From: Bacteroidales bacterium
Lineage (GTDB): Bacteria; Bacteroidota; Bacteroidia; Bacteroidales; Paludibacteraceae
NCBI GenBank assembly: GCA_015061185.1
Contig: SUWZ01000012.1
Coordinates: 1-64,000 of the forward strand
DNA length: 64,000 nt
Direction of reading: 5' to 3'
Positions 9,838-18,841 of this stretch are shown piece by piece. Under the pieces are notes generated by a model. It ran no database searches. It was not told where the DNA came from and worked only from the letters and a program-made list of their open reading frames with translations. The translations under genes and the position numbers were made by a program. Within the stretch, counting starts at the first letter, position 1, and the number at the start of each line of letters is the position of its first letter.

Positions 9838-11289
9838 CTATACCATTGTCTCTCTAACCACCTCTTTATCATCAAAGTGAGTTCTTGTTCCATTGATTTC
9901 TTGATAATTCTCGTGCCCTTTGCCTGCAATCAAAACAACATCCTTAGGTCTTGCCAAAAGCATAGCTGTTTTTATTGCTTGGTAGCGGTCGAGAATAATT
10001 ATCACTTTAGCTCTATCCGCCATTTCAACCCCCTCCATCATCTCATCAACAATGGTTTGTGGTTCTTCATTTCTTGGATTGTCAGAGGTAAAAATCACCT
10101 GATGACTCAACTTGACAGCCTCTTTAGCCATCAATGGTCTCTTCCCTCTATCTCGATTTCCTCCACATCCTACAACCGTTATCAATCTCGCCTCAACAGC
10201 CAAGAAACTATCAATCGTCTCCAACACATTCTTTAAAGCGTCTGGGGTGTGCGCATAATCCACTATTACCTTATAACCGGAAGGAGCCGCTATCGGTTCG
10301 AACCGACCGGATACAGGTCTTAATGCACTAAGGTTTAACAGTGTCTCATCCGAGTCACAACCCAAAAGAAGTGCAGTAGCATAAACAGCAGTCAAATTAT
10401 ATGCATTGAATTTACCAATAAAAGGAAGAAAAACCTCTTTTCTATTTATTTCCAATTTCAATCCATCGAACCCATCTTCTATAACCTTGGTCTTAAAATC
10501 AGACATAGAGCGAACAGAATAGGTTTTCTTCTCAGCCTTGGTATTTTGCAACATCACCAATCCGTTTTTATCATCAACATTCGTCAACGCGAAAGCCTCG
10601 TCCGACAATTCATCAAAGAATCGTTTTTTCACTGCAAGATACTCTGCAAAAGTCTTATGATAATCTAAATGATCTCGAGTAAGATTTGTAAATACACCAC
10701 CCTCAAAGCAAAGTCCCTCTATTCGACGTTGATCGATGGCGTGAGAACTCACCTCCATAAAAGCAAATTTACAGCCACACTCAACCATTTGTGCCAACAA
10801 ACGATTGAGAGTAAGAGGATCCGGTGTAGTATGTGTTGACGGGAACTCCTCACTATCGATACAATTACAAACCGTTGAAATCAAACCACACTTATGACCT
10901 AAACGTCGAAACAAACGGTACAATAAAGTTGCTATAGTTGTTTTCCCATTTGTGCCGGTAACACCCACCAAGCGTAACGAGGAAGAAGGAAAATCATACC
11001 ATGCAGAGGCAATTTTTCCTAAAGCAACATTGGTATTTTTCACCACCACATAAACCACATCGGGAGAGAGTTTTTCCGGCAATATTTCACACACAACAGC
11101 CATAGCACCTTTTTCAATTGCCGATGCAATATAGTCATGGCCATCCACTTGGGTGCCGCGAGTGGCAACAAACAAACTACCCGGTTCCACTTTGCGGGAA
11201 TCGGAATTTACACCTGTCAAATCAATATCACTTTGTCCTACCAATTTGACAACATCCAACGAGGTCAATATATCATTCAAGTTATTCAT
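9838..11289 (-). CDS. murE: UDP-MurNAc-tripeptide synthetase MurE, DAP-adding type
   Basis: MurE adds the third amino acid of the peptidoglycan stem. The ATP loop VTGTNGKTTIATLL is at about residue 110. The motif DNPRNE at about residue 405 is the signature of meso-diaminopimelate-specific MurE, so the wall is predicted to be of the DAP type. I chose ATG 11289 (MNNLNDIL), which has AAGG just upstream, over the in-frame GTG at 11295 that overlaps the ftsI stop. The length is 483 aa. No murF lies in this cluster; it must be elsewhere. Confidence 0.96.
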   Translation of the reverse strand: MNNLNDILTSLDVVKLVGQSDIDLTGVNSDSRKVEPGSLFVATRGTQVDGHDYIASAIEKGAMAVVCEILPEKLSPDVVYVVVKNTNVALGKIASAWYDFPSSSLRLVGVTGTNGKTTIATLLYRLFRRLGHKCGLISTVCNCIDSEEFPSTHTTPDPLTLNRLLAQMVECGCKFAFMEVSSHAIDQRRIEGLCFEGGVFTNLTRDHLDYHKTFAEYLAVKKRFFDELSDEAFALTNVDDKNGLVMLQNTKAEKKTYSVRSMSDFKTKVIEDGFDGLKLEINRKEVFLPFIGKFNAYNLTAVYATALLLGCDSDETLLNLSALRPVSGRFEPIAAPSGYKVIVDYAHTPDALKNVLETIDSFLAVEARLITVVGCGGNRDRGKRPLMAKEAVKLSHQVIFTSDNPRNEEPQTIVDEMMEGVEMADRAKVIIILDRYQAIKTAMLLARPKDVVLIAGKGHENYQEINGTRTHFDDKEVVRETMV

Positions 11290-11291
11290 AA

Positions 11292-13442
11292 TCACCTTAA
11301 ATTTAGTTTAATTTTACGACCCTTAACAAGGTTCGTTCCGGGAGATACAGACTGTGAATAAACAGTACCAACACCCTGAATTTCAACAACCAATCCACTA
11401 TTCTCTAATAAAAAGACTGCATCCTTCGCGCCCATTCCAACGACATTAGGAACAACATCTGTTTTCCAAGTTTGCCCAGTCAAAATCAAGTCTTTTTTAG
11501 AAACTTGCGAACGTCCCCACTCATTATCATACTCCACCGTATAAGGAATTTCCAAATCATCTAACAAATATCCTAAGTCCGTTATATTCCCATCTTTCGT
11601 TGCTGGATAGAATATTCTTGTCGTATCCGGAATTAATTGACGGCGCGACCTGAAAGAGGGAGCTTGAGCATACAACTGATCAGCAATATCCTTAAATGCA
11701 CTTCCAGAAATTCCTCCTGCTGAAGGATAAACACCCTGTTTCGGATACCATACAACAACAATCACACTATATTGCGGTTCATCAGCCGGAAAAAAACCAC
11801 AGAAAGTCAATTGATGCTTTCTTTCTCCTTTCACATTCTGTACAGCAGTTCCGGTTTTTCCTGCAATCTGAAAAATATCTGTTCGCACATTCTGAGCCGT
11901 ACCATGCTCTACCACATCCACCATCATCTGTTTCACCTTCCCCAACGTTGCAGGAGAACAAATTTGGGGATTCAACACCTTAGGACTCTTTTCAACAGAA
12001 CGTTTACCATTCAACCCAACACTATTCACCAAGTAAGGATGCATCATCTTTCCATTATTTGCAATCGCATTATAAAGTGTCAGTATATAAATAGGAGGAA
12101 CTTTAACCTCATACCCATGAGCAATCCACGGCAAAGACAATTTCGACCAAGTAGGGTCATCAACACTCTTAATATAAGGTCTCGCCACTCCTCTTATCTC
12201 TAAATCCAAATCATTATTTATCCCTAATTTATATAATCCCTCAATAAACTTCTGCGGGTTATCTTTAAACAACTCATCAATAATCAAAGCCGAAGCAATA
12301 TTTGAAGAGACCTGAATTCCTCTACTCAAAGATATTTTTCCGTACCCTCCTTTATTATAATTCCAATCTCTCATTGTCTTCCCATAAAAATTATGAGTTC
12401 CATTGCCTGTCGGAATCATAGTAGAAGTATCCACCTTCCCGGTCTCCAAAGCCACAATAGCAGAGGCTATTTTAAATGTAGAACCGGGTTCGGTTTGCGA
12501 TGCCAAAGCATAATTTGTTCCCTCTGAGTATGAACCATCTCCTGAACGTTTCAAATTACTCATGGCACGAATTTTCCCTGTTTGCACCTCCATTACCACC
12601 GCACAACCATGATCAGCTCCGTGCTTAATCAAAGTCTTCATCAATGCTTGCTCGGTTATATCTTGGATATTAACATCCAACGTAGTGTAAACATCCTCCC
12701 CGTCAATCGGCTCAACAATACAAATATCACGATATTTTCCAGCCACCTTTTCGTAGGAGAAAACTCCCGGCAAGCCCTTTAATAAAGAGTCGTAATATTG
12801 TTCAATACCACTTCTGCCCCCCTTCCCTTTTTCGGCATACAATCCTCCAATGGTTCGCGCCCCCATACGGTTAGAACCATACGGACATTGACGAGCAACA
12901 GACTCCTCTTCAAAAACGCCACTCTTATTTCTTCCTCTATTAACAAATGGGAATTTACGCACCCTCTTCAACTCAACATACGACAAACGCTTATCTCCAA
13001 TCCGATAATGGCGACTTTTCTTATTCTTTCCCTTAAGAATATGCTCCTTCAACTGCCGAGGAGTTTGATTCGTATAAATAGTTGCCAAAGAATCGCATAA
13101 ATCATCCAAAAAACACATCAACGTATCATATTGATAACTCACCTTTTTATTCTTACCCTGACCGGTAACAACCTCATATCCACCCGCACAGAAGTCCATA
13201 TAAAGTCGATACGTTGGAATACTCGCAGCCAACAACTTACCATCTTCAGCCCAGATATTACCACGATTTGGAGGAGCCGCAACGCTATCATTTCTTACCT
13301 TTATCCTTTTTCCCTCTGCAATCCAAAAATCGCCCTCCTCATACATGATTCTCCACATTTTTACTGCAAAAAAGGCAAGACCCAAAGATGCAATAAAAAA
13401 GATACAAGCAACACGCCGAATTAACGATTTCTTTGCAGACAT
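11292..13442 (-). CDS. ftsI: Septal peptidoglycan transpeptidase FtsI (class B PBP) with C-terminal PASTA domain
   Basis: FtsI cross-links septal peptidoglycan in the periplasm. One N-terminal membrane segment (about residues 8-27) is followed by the PBP dimerisation domain and a transpeptidase domain. The active-site motifs are STFK (about residue 322), SSN (about 379) and KTGT (about 529). A single PASTA domain (VPNVVGMGAKDAVFLLENSGLVVEIQGVG...) ends the protein, as in SpoVD-like PBPs and many Bacteroidota FtsI. Length is 716 aa. The start overlaps the ftsL-like stop by one base. Confidence 0.96.
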   Translation of the reverse strand: MSAKKSLIRRVACIFFIASLGLAFFAVKMWRIMYEEGDFWIAEGKRIKVRNDSVAAPPNRGNIWAEDGKLLAASIPTYRLYMDFCAGGYEVVTGQGKNKKVSYQYDTLMCFLDDLCDSLATIYTNQTPRQLKEHILKGKNKKSRHYRIGDKRLSYVELKRVRKFPFVNRGRNKSGVFEEESVARQCPYGSNRMGARTIGGLYAEKGKGGRSGIEQYYDSLLKGLPGVFSYEKVAGKYRDICIVEPIDGEDVYTTLDVNIQDITEQALMKTLIKHGADHGCAVVMEVQTGKIRAMSNLKRSGDGSYSEGTNYALASQTEPGSTFKIASAIVALETGKVDTSTMIPTGNGTHNFYGKTMRDWNYNKGGYGKISLSRGIQVSSNIASALIIDELFKDNPQKFIEGLYKLGINNDLDLEIRGVARPYIKSVDDPTWSKLSLPWIAHGYEVKVPPIYILTLYNAIANNGKMMHPYLVNSVGLNGKRSVEKSPKVLNPQICSPATLGKVKQMMVDVVEHGTAQNVRTDIFQIAGKTGTAVQNVKGERKHQLTFCGFFPADEPQYSVIVVVWYPKQGVYPSAGGISGSAFKDIADQLYAQAPSFRSRRQLIPDTTRIFYPATKDGNITDLGYLLDDLEIPYTVEYDNEWGRSQVSKKDLILTGQTWKTDVVPNVVGMGAKDAVFLLENSGLVVEIQGVGTVYSQSVSPGTNLVKGRKIKLNLR

Positions 13443-13828
13443 TAGTACAACTCAATTACAAAAGGTGGACAATCCAATATATTCAACGAGCTATCTTTTT
13501 GAGATAACAAAAACTTAATTTGCGACTGTTTACTTTTTCCCAGCAACTCAGATGAGAGTGTCAATGCTTCATGCTTAACATCTCTCAATTCTCTTTGCAA
13601 ATTGTCAATTTCTGCAATTTTTGATTCGCAAGAAAAACGCAAAGCAACACTCGCAAGAAAAAAAATAATTACAAGTCCGAAAAGAGGAATATGACGATAG
13701 AATCTTCCTTTTGACAAGAAATTTCCGGACAATAAATCTCCAAACGATATTTTAGAACCTCTATTAAATATCGATTTATCCGTAAACTCCTTTGTCTCTG
13801 TAACAACTTTTTTAAAAAAATCAGCCAT
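13442..13828 (-). CDS. FtsL-like divisome protein
   Basis: This 128-aa bitopic protein occupies the ftsL position between rsmH and ftsI. It has a cytoplasmic N-terminus of about 45 residues, one membrane segment (HIPLFGLVIIFFLASVALRF), then a heptad-rich helix (SKIAEIDNLQRELRDVKHEALTLSSELLG), which is the architecture of FtsL. FtsL sequences diverge strongly, so the assignment rests mainly on position and topology. Its 4-base gap to rsmH and one-base overlap with ftsI indicate tight coupling. Confidence 0.85.
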   Translation of the reverse strand: MADFFKKVVTETKEFTDKSIFNRGSKISFGDLLSGNFLSKGRFYRHIPLFGLVIIFFLASVALRFSCESKIAEIDNLQRELRDVKHEALTLSSELLGKSKQSQIKFLLSQKDSSLNILDCPPFVIELY

Positions 13829-13832
13829 TTCA

Positions 13833-14741
13833 CTAACCTAAAAACTCTGCAATTCTCAACTTAGCACTACGAGAACGCGGATTTTGCTCAATCTCCTCAC
13901 AATCCGGCACAATCACCTTATTGTTAACCAACTTAAACGGCGACATCCTATTTCCAAAAAAATCCTGTTCAACCTTCCCCTCAAAATTGCCTGATTTCAT
14001 AAAATTCTTCACCAATCTATCCTCTAAAGAGTGATATGTCAATACCACTAACCGACCACCGGGATTTAGAAGATTTAAAGAGGACTGCAACAACTTCTTT
14101 AGTACTTCCATCTCTCGATTCACCTCAATACGAAGTGCCTGAAACAAACATGCCAAATTTTTCTTCTGTTTATCTTTTCCAACCAAAGGTTCCACAATAT
14201 TCACCAAATCAGAAATCATCTCAAATTTCTTCTCTGCACGATGCGCAACAACAACCGAAGCAATCTTACGAGCTGACTTCAATTCACCATAATAATAAAA
14301 AAGGTCAGCCAACTGCTCCTCTGTATAACGATTAAGAACATCTGCAGCAGTCATCACTGCATGCTGATTCATTCTCATATCCAACTTCCCATCAAAACGA
14401 AATGAAAATCCACGACCCGACTCATCAAAATGATGAAAAGAGACGCCCAAATCAGCCAAAATACCATCCACCTTATCAACACCATGATACTCCATAAAAT
14501 TGGAGATATATCTAAAATTACTTCTAACAAACGTAAATCTTGCGTCGTCGATAATATTTTGCATTGCGTCCAGATCCTGATCAAACCCAAACAAACGCCC
14601 TTCGGAACCCAAACGAGACAATATTTCACGAGAGTGTCCGCCACCACCAAAAGTCACATCCACATAAATTCCAGAGGGATTAATAGCAAGACCCTCCATG
14701 CACGGATATAACAAAGCCGGAGTATGATACACTTTTTCCAT
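13833..14741 (-). CDS. rsmH: 16S rRNA (cytosine-1402-N4) methyltransferase RsmH (MraW)
   Basis: RsmH methylates N4 of C1402 in the 16S rRNA P site using S-adenosylmethionine. The motifs include YVDVTFGGGGHSREIL (SAM loop), GILADLGVSFHHFDESGRGFSFRFDGKLDMRMN and the C-terminal LVVLTYHSLEDRLVKNFM. The length of 302 aa is typical. It is the second gene of the dcw cluster, 3 bases after mraZ. Confidence 0.97.
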   Translation of the reverse strand: MEKVYHTPALLYPCMEGLAINPSGIYVDVTFGGGGHSREILSRLGSEGRLFGFDQDLDAMQNIIDDARFTFVRSNFRYISNFMEYHGVDKVDGILADLGVSFHHFDESGRGFSFRFDGKLDMRMNQHAVMTAADVLNRYTEEQLADLFYYYGELKSARKIASVVVAHRAEKKFEMISDLVNIVEPLVGKDKQKKNLACLFQALRIEVNREMEVLKKLLQSSLNLLNPGGRLVVLTYHSLEDRLVKNFMKSGNFEGKVEQDFFGNRMSPFKLVNNKVIVPDCEEIEQNPRSRSAKLRIAEFLG

Positions 14742-14744
14742 ATA

Positions 14745-15197
14745 CTACAACACCATTTGATTTCCCATTTTCTCTTGCAAAGCCTTAGAGAAAGCTTCAT
14801 CATCTAACAGACTATCCTCAAATAAATCTTTATTCCACACCTCAAAATATTTTCCTACACCCACCACAAGAGCCTCTGAAGTAATTTCAAGAAGATCCAA
14901 ATTACGCCTTTGAATCAAAATTCTGCCACTTGCATCCAAATCTACTTGCTCGACACCCGCCGAAAATTGACGATAAAGACGCAAATCACTCTGATTCCAC
15001 AAATTCAATTGTGACATAAACTGAGCATTCAACTTTTCCCACTCGGAAGCAGGATAAAACTTAGCACACTTGCTTACCGTATCGACCCGCAAAAAGAGAG
15101 TAGAATCCCCCTCCAAAGCACGACGAAACGCTGCAGGAACAAACAATCGTCCTTTCCCGTCAACCTTTACATCCATATTTCCCGAAAATCGACACAT
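14745..15197 (-). CDS. mraZ: Transcriptional regulator MraZ
   Basis: MraZ is an AbrB/SpoVT-like double-repeat protein that binds DNA upstream of its own operon and is the conserved first gene of the dcw cluster. Repeat 1 (FSGNMDVKVDGKGRLFVPAAFR) and repeat 2 (VEQVDLDASGRILIQRRNLDLL) both carry the D-x-x-GR signature. The ORF track starts at 15215, but the -7 element at 15221-15228 would put that ATG at the transcript end. The ATG at 15197 (MCRFSGN) leaves a leader of about 15-20 bases and gives 150 aa. Autoregulation is inferred from the TGGGG boxes upstream. Confidence 0.93.
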   Translation of the reverse strand: MCRFSGNMDVKVDGKGRLFVPAAFRRALEGDSTLFLRVDTVSKCAKFYPASEWEKLNAQFMSQLNLWNQSDLRLYRQFSAGVEQVDLDASGRILIQRRNLDLLEITSEALVVGVGKYFEVWNKDLFEDSLLDDEAFSKALQEKMGNQMVL

Positions 15198-15220
15198 AAA
15201 TAAACATTTTTTCAATGTGC

Positions 15221-15228
15221 CAAAGATA
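15221..15228 (-). promoter_or_regulatory. Promoter -7 element of the dcw cluster
   Basis: The minus strand reads TATCTTTG, an exact match to the Bacteroidota TAnnTTTG -7 element, 23 bases upstream of the chosen mraZ ATG. No clear TTG is seen at -33; that region is occupied by the TGGGG boxes. Confidence 0.7.
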
Positions 15229-15244
15229 GAAAAAAAATTTCATC

Positions 15245-15259
15245 CCCCACTATTCCCCA
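15245..15259 (-). promoter_or_regulatory. Probable MraZ operator: two TGGGG boxes
   Basis: The minus strand reads TGGGG-AATAG-TGGGG, two direct TGGGN repeats separated by 5 bases (10-base period). This is the arrangement described for E. coli MraZ. The boxes fall where the -33 element should be, so bound MraZ could block RNA polymerase. The link to this MraZ is inference. Confidence 0.6.
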
Positions 15260-15355
15260 CTTCACTTTTTTTACACTGTTTTTCAATTAGTTTTCAACAA
15301 TTTGATTAATTTTATTTTTTTTAACACCAAAAGATGTTTAAAAGATTTTTTTGAT

Positions 15356-15363
15356 TAAATTTG
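15356..15363 (+). promoter_or_regulatory. Promoter -7 element of the acyltransferase pair
   Basis: TAAATTTG matches TAnnTTTG exactly. The TTG start used in the ORF track (15361) lies inside it, which rules that start out and supports ATG 15403. Confidence 0.65.
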
Positions 15364-15402
15364 CGTGGATTTTTTTGCAAGGATGACGACACGCAAATAG
15401 AT

Positions 15403-16215
15403 ATGACAGAAAAAAAAATTGATATTGAAAAAATATTGAAAAAAAAGATGCCTTCCCTAAAAAAAAGGCTTCCCAAGTTCGTTATTTCCTACATTGAACG
15501 TGCCATCTGCCAAGACGAAATAAATCGTGTTTATAGCAAATTGGGACATCTGCAGGGATATGATTTTGCCCATGCCTTACTACAGGAGGAATTCAATATC
15601 AAGTATAACGTTATTGGAAAAGAAAATCTCCCCAAGGATTCTCGCGTGATATTTGCTTGTAACCATCCATTGGGAGGGGCTGATGGCGTGATAATGATTG
15701 ATATTTTAGGCGCAACCTACCCCACCCTAAAAATTCCGGTCAATGATTTTTTGATGAACATAGATAATCTTTGCATCTTTTTTATTCCTATCAACAAAAT
15801 CAGTGGTCAAGCTAAGGGAACATCGCAACTCCTAAATGAGGTATGCGATTCGGACGATGCGATTCTCTTTTTCCCTTCCGGACAATGCTCTCGAAGACAA
15901 GAGAATGGCGAGATAAAAGACAACGAATGGAAAAAGACATTTATCTCCAAAGCTATTCAGTATCAAAGAGATATAATCCCTATTCATTTTGAAGGAAAGA
16001 ACTCGAAATTCTTTTACAATTTAGCCTATTACAGAAAAAAGTTAGGCATCAAAGTGAATATCGAAATGCTCTACCTCCCGAGCGAATTATTTAAACAAAG
16101 AGACAAAACATTTACTATAAAAATCGGTCAACCTATCCCTTACTCTACATTCGACAAGTCGAAAACAGAGAAAGAGTGGGCTCAATGGGTAAAAGAAATT
16201 ACTTATAGTCTATAA
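15403..16215 (+). CDS. PlsC-type acyltransferase, GlsA-like (glycine-lipid O-acyltransferase candidate)
   Basis: This is a membrane-associated lysophospholipid-acyltransferase-fold protein of about 270 aa. The catalytic block is CNHPLGGADGVIM (the His...Asp motif of this branch has five residues between), followed by FFPSGQCSR, which corresponds to the FPEG motif. The ATG at 15403 (MTEKKIDIEKIL) was chosen because the upstream TTG lies in the promoter. It is followed 22 bases later by an OlsB/GlsB-like N-acyltransferase gene. In Bacteroides a neighbouring pair of this kind (glsB/glsA) makes N- then O-acylated glycine lipids, and by analogy this protein would add the second acyl chain. The substrate (glycine or ornithine) cannot be read from the sequence. 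Confidence 0.8.
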   Translation: MTEKKIDIEKILKKKMPSLKKRLPKFVISYIERAICQDEINRVYSKLGHLQGYDFAHALLQEEFNIKYNVIGKENLPKDSRVIFACNHPLGGADGVIMIDILGATYPTLKIPVNDFLMNIDNLCIFFIPINKISGQAKGTSQLLNEVCDSDDAILFFPSGQCSRRQENGEIKDNEWKKTFISKAIQYQRDIIPIHFEGKNSKFFYNLAYYRKKLGIKVNIEMLYLPSELFKQRDKTFTIKIGQPIPYSTFDKSKTEKEWAQWVKEITYSL

Positions 16216-16237
16216 CTCCCAAAAGAAAGGATCTAAA

Positions 16238-17224
16238 ATGGAAGAAATTATAAATCCTATTTCAGTAGAACTTTTAGAAAGAGAACTAACTTCTGAAAAG
16301 CTTCTTAGAAAAACCAACAAGGGGAACAATGAAATATATGTGGTTACGGCTCACAATGCCCCTAATGTTATGCAAGAGATTGCTCGCCTCAGAGAAATCT
16401 CATTCCGTTCTGCCGGCGGGGGTACGGGACTAAGTTTGGATATAGATGAATATGATACTTGCGAAAATCCATACCTCCAATTAATCGTTTGGAATCCGGA
16501 AGCCAGAGAAATAATCGGTGGCTACCGCTATATACTAGGTAAGGATGTCTCTTTCGATGAACAAGGCTCACCCAAATTAACCTCTTCTCATCTTTTTGCT
16601 TACTCGGAAAAGTTTATAAAAGAATATCTCCCATACACGCTTGAATTAGGTCGTTCGTTTGTACGTCCGGAATATCAATCTTCCAAAATGGGAGCCAAAA
16701 GCCTTTTTGCGCTGGACAATCTTTGGGACGGAATCGGAGCTTTAACAGTTACACTTCCTAACGTAAAGTACTTTTTCGGGAAAGCAACCATCTATCCATC
16801 TTTTGACGAAGATGCTCGAAATCTAATCTTCACATTCATGCAAAAATATTTTCCGGACAAAGATCATTTGATATACCCTCACCACCTATTGGACACTCGC
16901 AAAAAATGGGAGGAAATGAACCAAATCCTTTGCGGAAATAACTACAAGGAAGATTATTGTATATTAAAGAGCTACATCCGACAGGCAGGTCTAAACATTC
17001 CGCCATTAATCAATGCTTACATGGCACTCTCTCCAACCATGCGCACCTTTGGCTCCTGCATCAATGATGAATTTGGAGATGTTATCGAAACAGGACTGAT
17101 GATTACAATCGAAGACATCTTCGAGGAGAAGCAACAAAGACATATTCAATCTTACGTCGAACAACTTCAACAAGAGAAAGAGGACATACTCAACAATGCG
17201 ACCTCTATCTTAAACATCAGTTGA
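16238..17224 (+). CDS. GNAT-type N-acyltransferase, OlsB/GlsB-like (amino-acid lipid synthesis)
   Basis: The 328-aa protein shows the OlsB/hemolysin-like N-acyltransferase motifs: EIARLREISFRSAGGGTG near residue 50, an acceptor region IVWNPEAREIIGGYRYI, and ELGRSFVRPEYQ near residue 140. These enzymes join a 3-hydroxy fatty acid from acyl-ACP to an amino-acid amine: ornithine in OlsB, glycine in Bacteroides GlsB. The C-terminal part ends in a likely coiled coil (IQSYVEQLQQEKEDIL). It follows the PlsC-type gene, probably on one transcript. Its last 15 bases overlap the convergent ybaK gene. Confidence 0.82.
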   Translation: MEEIINPISVELLERELTSEKLLRKTNKGNNEIYVVTAHNAPNVMQEIARLREISFRSAGGGTGLSLDIDEYDTCENPYLQLIVWNPEAREIIGGYRYILGKDVSFDEQGSPKLTSSHLFAYSEKFIKEYLPYTLELGRSFVRPEYQSSKMGAKSLFALDNLWDGIGALTVTLPNVKYFFGKATIYPSFDEDARNLIFTFMQKYFPDKDHLIYPHHLLDTRKKWEEMNQILCGNNYKEDYCILKSYIRQAGLNIPPLINAYMALSPTMRTFGSCINDEFGDVIETGLMITIEDIFEEKQQRHIQSYVEQLQQEKEDILNNATSILNIS

Positions 17225-17701
17225 ATCGGAGATAAGATAGGCTACCATAATAGAACAATAGGAGATTAGATCTTGCGGCGACAATTTTAGCTGCAAACCT
17301 CTTACTCCGGCACTTATGTAAATAAAAGGATAATCAATAGCGGTTTCATGTATGTACGTTGGGAACCGCTTTTTCATTCCTAAAGGTGAACATCCGCCTC
17401 GAATATATCCGGTAACAGGCAGTAATTCTTTCATGGGAATCATGGCGCAACTCTTATTCCCTGAGGCTTTGGCTGCCTTTTTTAAATCTACCTCTTTATC
17501 ACCGGGAATCACACATACAAAATAGCCCGATTTATCCCCTTTCAAAACCAACGTTTTAAATACACACTCGATGGGCTCACTCAATTGTTCGGCTATATGC
17601 ACCGCACTCAAATCCGACTCATCTACTTGATAAGGAATCAGTTCATACTTTATTTTTTGTTGATCTAACAACCTCGCTGCATTGGTTTTCTGTATCTTCA
17701 T
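17210..17701 (-). CDS. ybaK: Cys-tRNA(Pro)/Cys-tRNA(Cys) deacylase YbaK/EbsC family
   Basis: This editing enzyme hydrolyses cysteine mischarged on tRNA(Pro). It is 163 aa, the normal length, with the conserved lysine region KTLVLKGDKSGYFVCVIPGDKEVDLKKAAKASGNK and the C-terminal VTGYIRGGCSPLGMKKRFPTYIHETA block with the GG-S-P-G motif. It is a single gene that converges with the acyltransferase pair and overlaps it by 15 bases. Confidence 0.93.
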   Translation of the reverse strand: MKIQKTNAARLLDQQKIKYELIPYQVDESDLSAVHIAEQLSEPIECVFKTLVLKGDKSGYFVCVIPGDKEVDLKKAAKASGNKSCAMIPMKELLPVTGYIRGGCSPLGMKKRFPTYIHETAIDYPFIYISAGVRGLQLKLSPQDLISYCSIMVAYLISDSTDV

Positions 17702-17729
17702 AACAAAAACTTCAAAACACTACATAAAA

Positions 17730-17768
17730 AGTGTGTCAGCCTGCAAAATCACAGATAACTGACACACT
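17730..17768 (-). terminator. Terminator downstream of the outer-membrane protein gene
   Basis: The arms AGTGTGTCAG and CTGACACACT form a 10-bp stem between the outer-membrane protein gene stop and ybaK. On the minus strand it is followed by a short T-run. Confidence 0.6.
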
Positions 17769-17838
17769 CATTTATTTATGATAATTTCTAAAGGTGAATT
17801 GCAATATAATTCATAAAAGTCACCTATAAGACTCAAAA

Positions 17839-18570
17839 TCAATTAAAAACCCATCCCAAACGCAAAGATGGAGTTACAAGTGGAGCAAAATCTACTTGAT
17901 GATGATCACTATCAATTACATCGCTTGATGAAGAGTTTCCATTTTCACTTTCTGTTTTCACATCTCTCTCAAAATGAGCTGCAACACCAATTCCGATTTC
18001 AGCACCAATAAACAAGTTCTTTACAAAATAGTAGTTGAAACCTAATTGACCGGAAACGCCAAAAGTATTGTAACAATTTTCATTCTTCAATGTTGAAGAT
18101 GAAGTATTAGTTTCTTCATAAACTTTATTACTTGTCAAAGCAAAAGAGACTTCAGCACCAACGTATGGACAAAGTTTTTCTGTTCCTTTAAAAGTGTAGT
18201 TAAAACCTGGTGCGATAGAGAAACGAGATACTCGTTCAGAATTTCTTTCCCACTCATCTCCCTCTTCTCCATTATCTACAACATCTTTGCTAAGTCCGAA
18301 ACCTAAACCTAACTTTAGTTCTACCTTTTCAGATACAACATAGATTCCGCGCAACATACCACCATTTAGGCTTACGGCATTTGACAAAAGCGGAGCAAAT
18401 CCGATTTCTGCCATGAAGCTACCTTCATCTGCTTTAAACTTGTTTTGAACTTCTGACTCAGAAACCTCTGCTACATTAGCAGTTGTAGAATTAGTGGCTG
18501 TAGAATCTGCCACCTGCGCATTTAGACTCACTGCGGAGAATAACAATGCCATTAAAAATAATTTCTTCAT
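17839..18570 (-). CDS. Outer-membrane beta-barrel protein (porin-family)
   Basis: A 19-residue signal peptide (MKKLFLMALLFSAVSLNAQ) is followed by a low-complexity Ser/Thr/Val stretch. Alternating beta-strand patterns follow (FMAEIGFAPLL, KLGLGFGLS, FSIAPGFNYTF, GQLGFNYYFVKNLFIGAEIGIGV) and the chain ends with an aromatic residue pattern (LRLGWVFN) typical of barrels. It resembles the OmpW/PorT-like small barrels common in Bacteroidota, with 8 or so strands. No ligand can be inferred. It has its own TATCTTTG promoter element. Confidence 0.8.
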   Translation of the reverse strand: MKKLFLMALLFSAVSLNAQVADSTATNSTTANVAEVSESEVQNKFKADEGSFMAEIGFAPLLSNAVSLNGGMLRGIYVVSEKVELKLGLGFGLSKDVVDNGEEGDEWERNSERVSRFSIAPGFNYTFKGTEKLCPYVGAEVSFALTSNKVYEETNTSSSTLKNENCYNTFGVSGQLGFNYYFVKNLFIGAEIGIGVAAHFERDVKTESENGNSSSSDVIDSDHHQVDFAPLVTPSLRLGWVFN

Positions 18571-18647
18571 TTGTTTTTATAATTTTGGAGAACAATCTCC
18601 ATTGTTAAAATATTCGCAACCTACTATTGGTTTTTCAAAACCGATCG

Positions 18648-18655
18648 CAAAGATA
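18648..18655 (-). promoter_or_regulatory. Promoter -7 element of the barrel-protein gene
   Basis: The minus strand reads TATCTTTG, exact to TAnnTTTG, 78 bases upstream of the ATG. No clear -33 TTG was found. I see nothing else in 18656-18841. Confidence 0.5.
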
Positions 18656-18841
18656 AATCAAATAATTTATATTAACTACCTATCGTAGATATATTCCTCG
18701 ACAAGTTTATCAAAATTTTAATCAGAAAGAAATATAAGAGGATAATTATAGAAATCACTTTAAGATGAAATAATTTGCACATTAGCCCTCTCAAATCAGT
18801 TAACAATATCGTAACGAGAAAAAAAAGAAGCAAGACAACTT

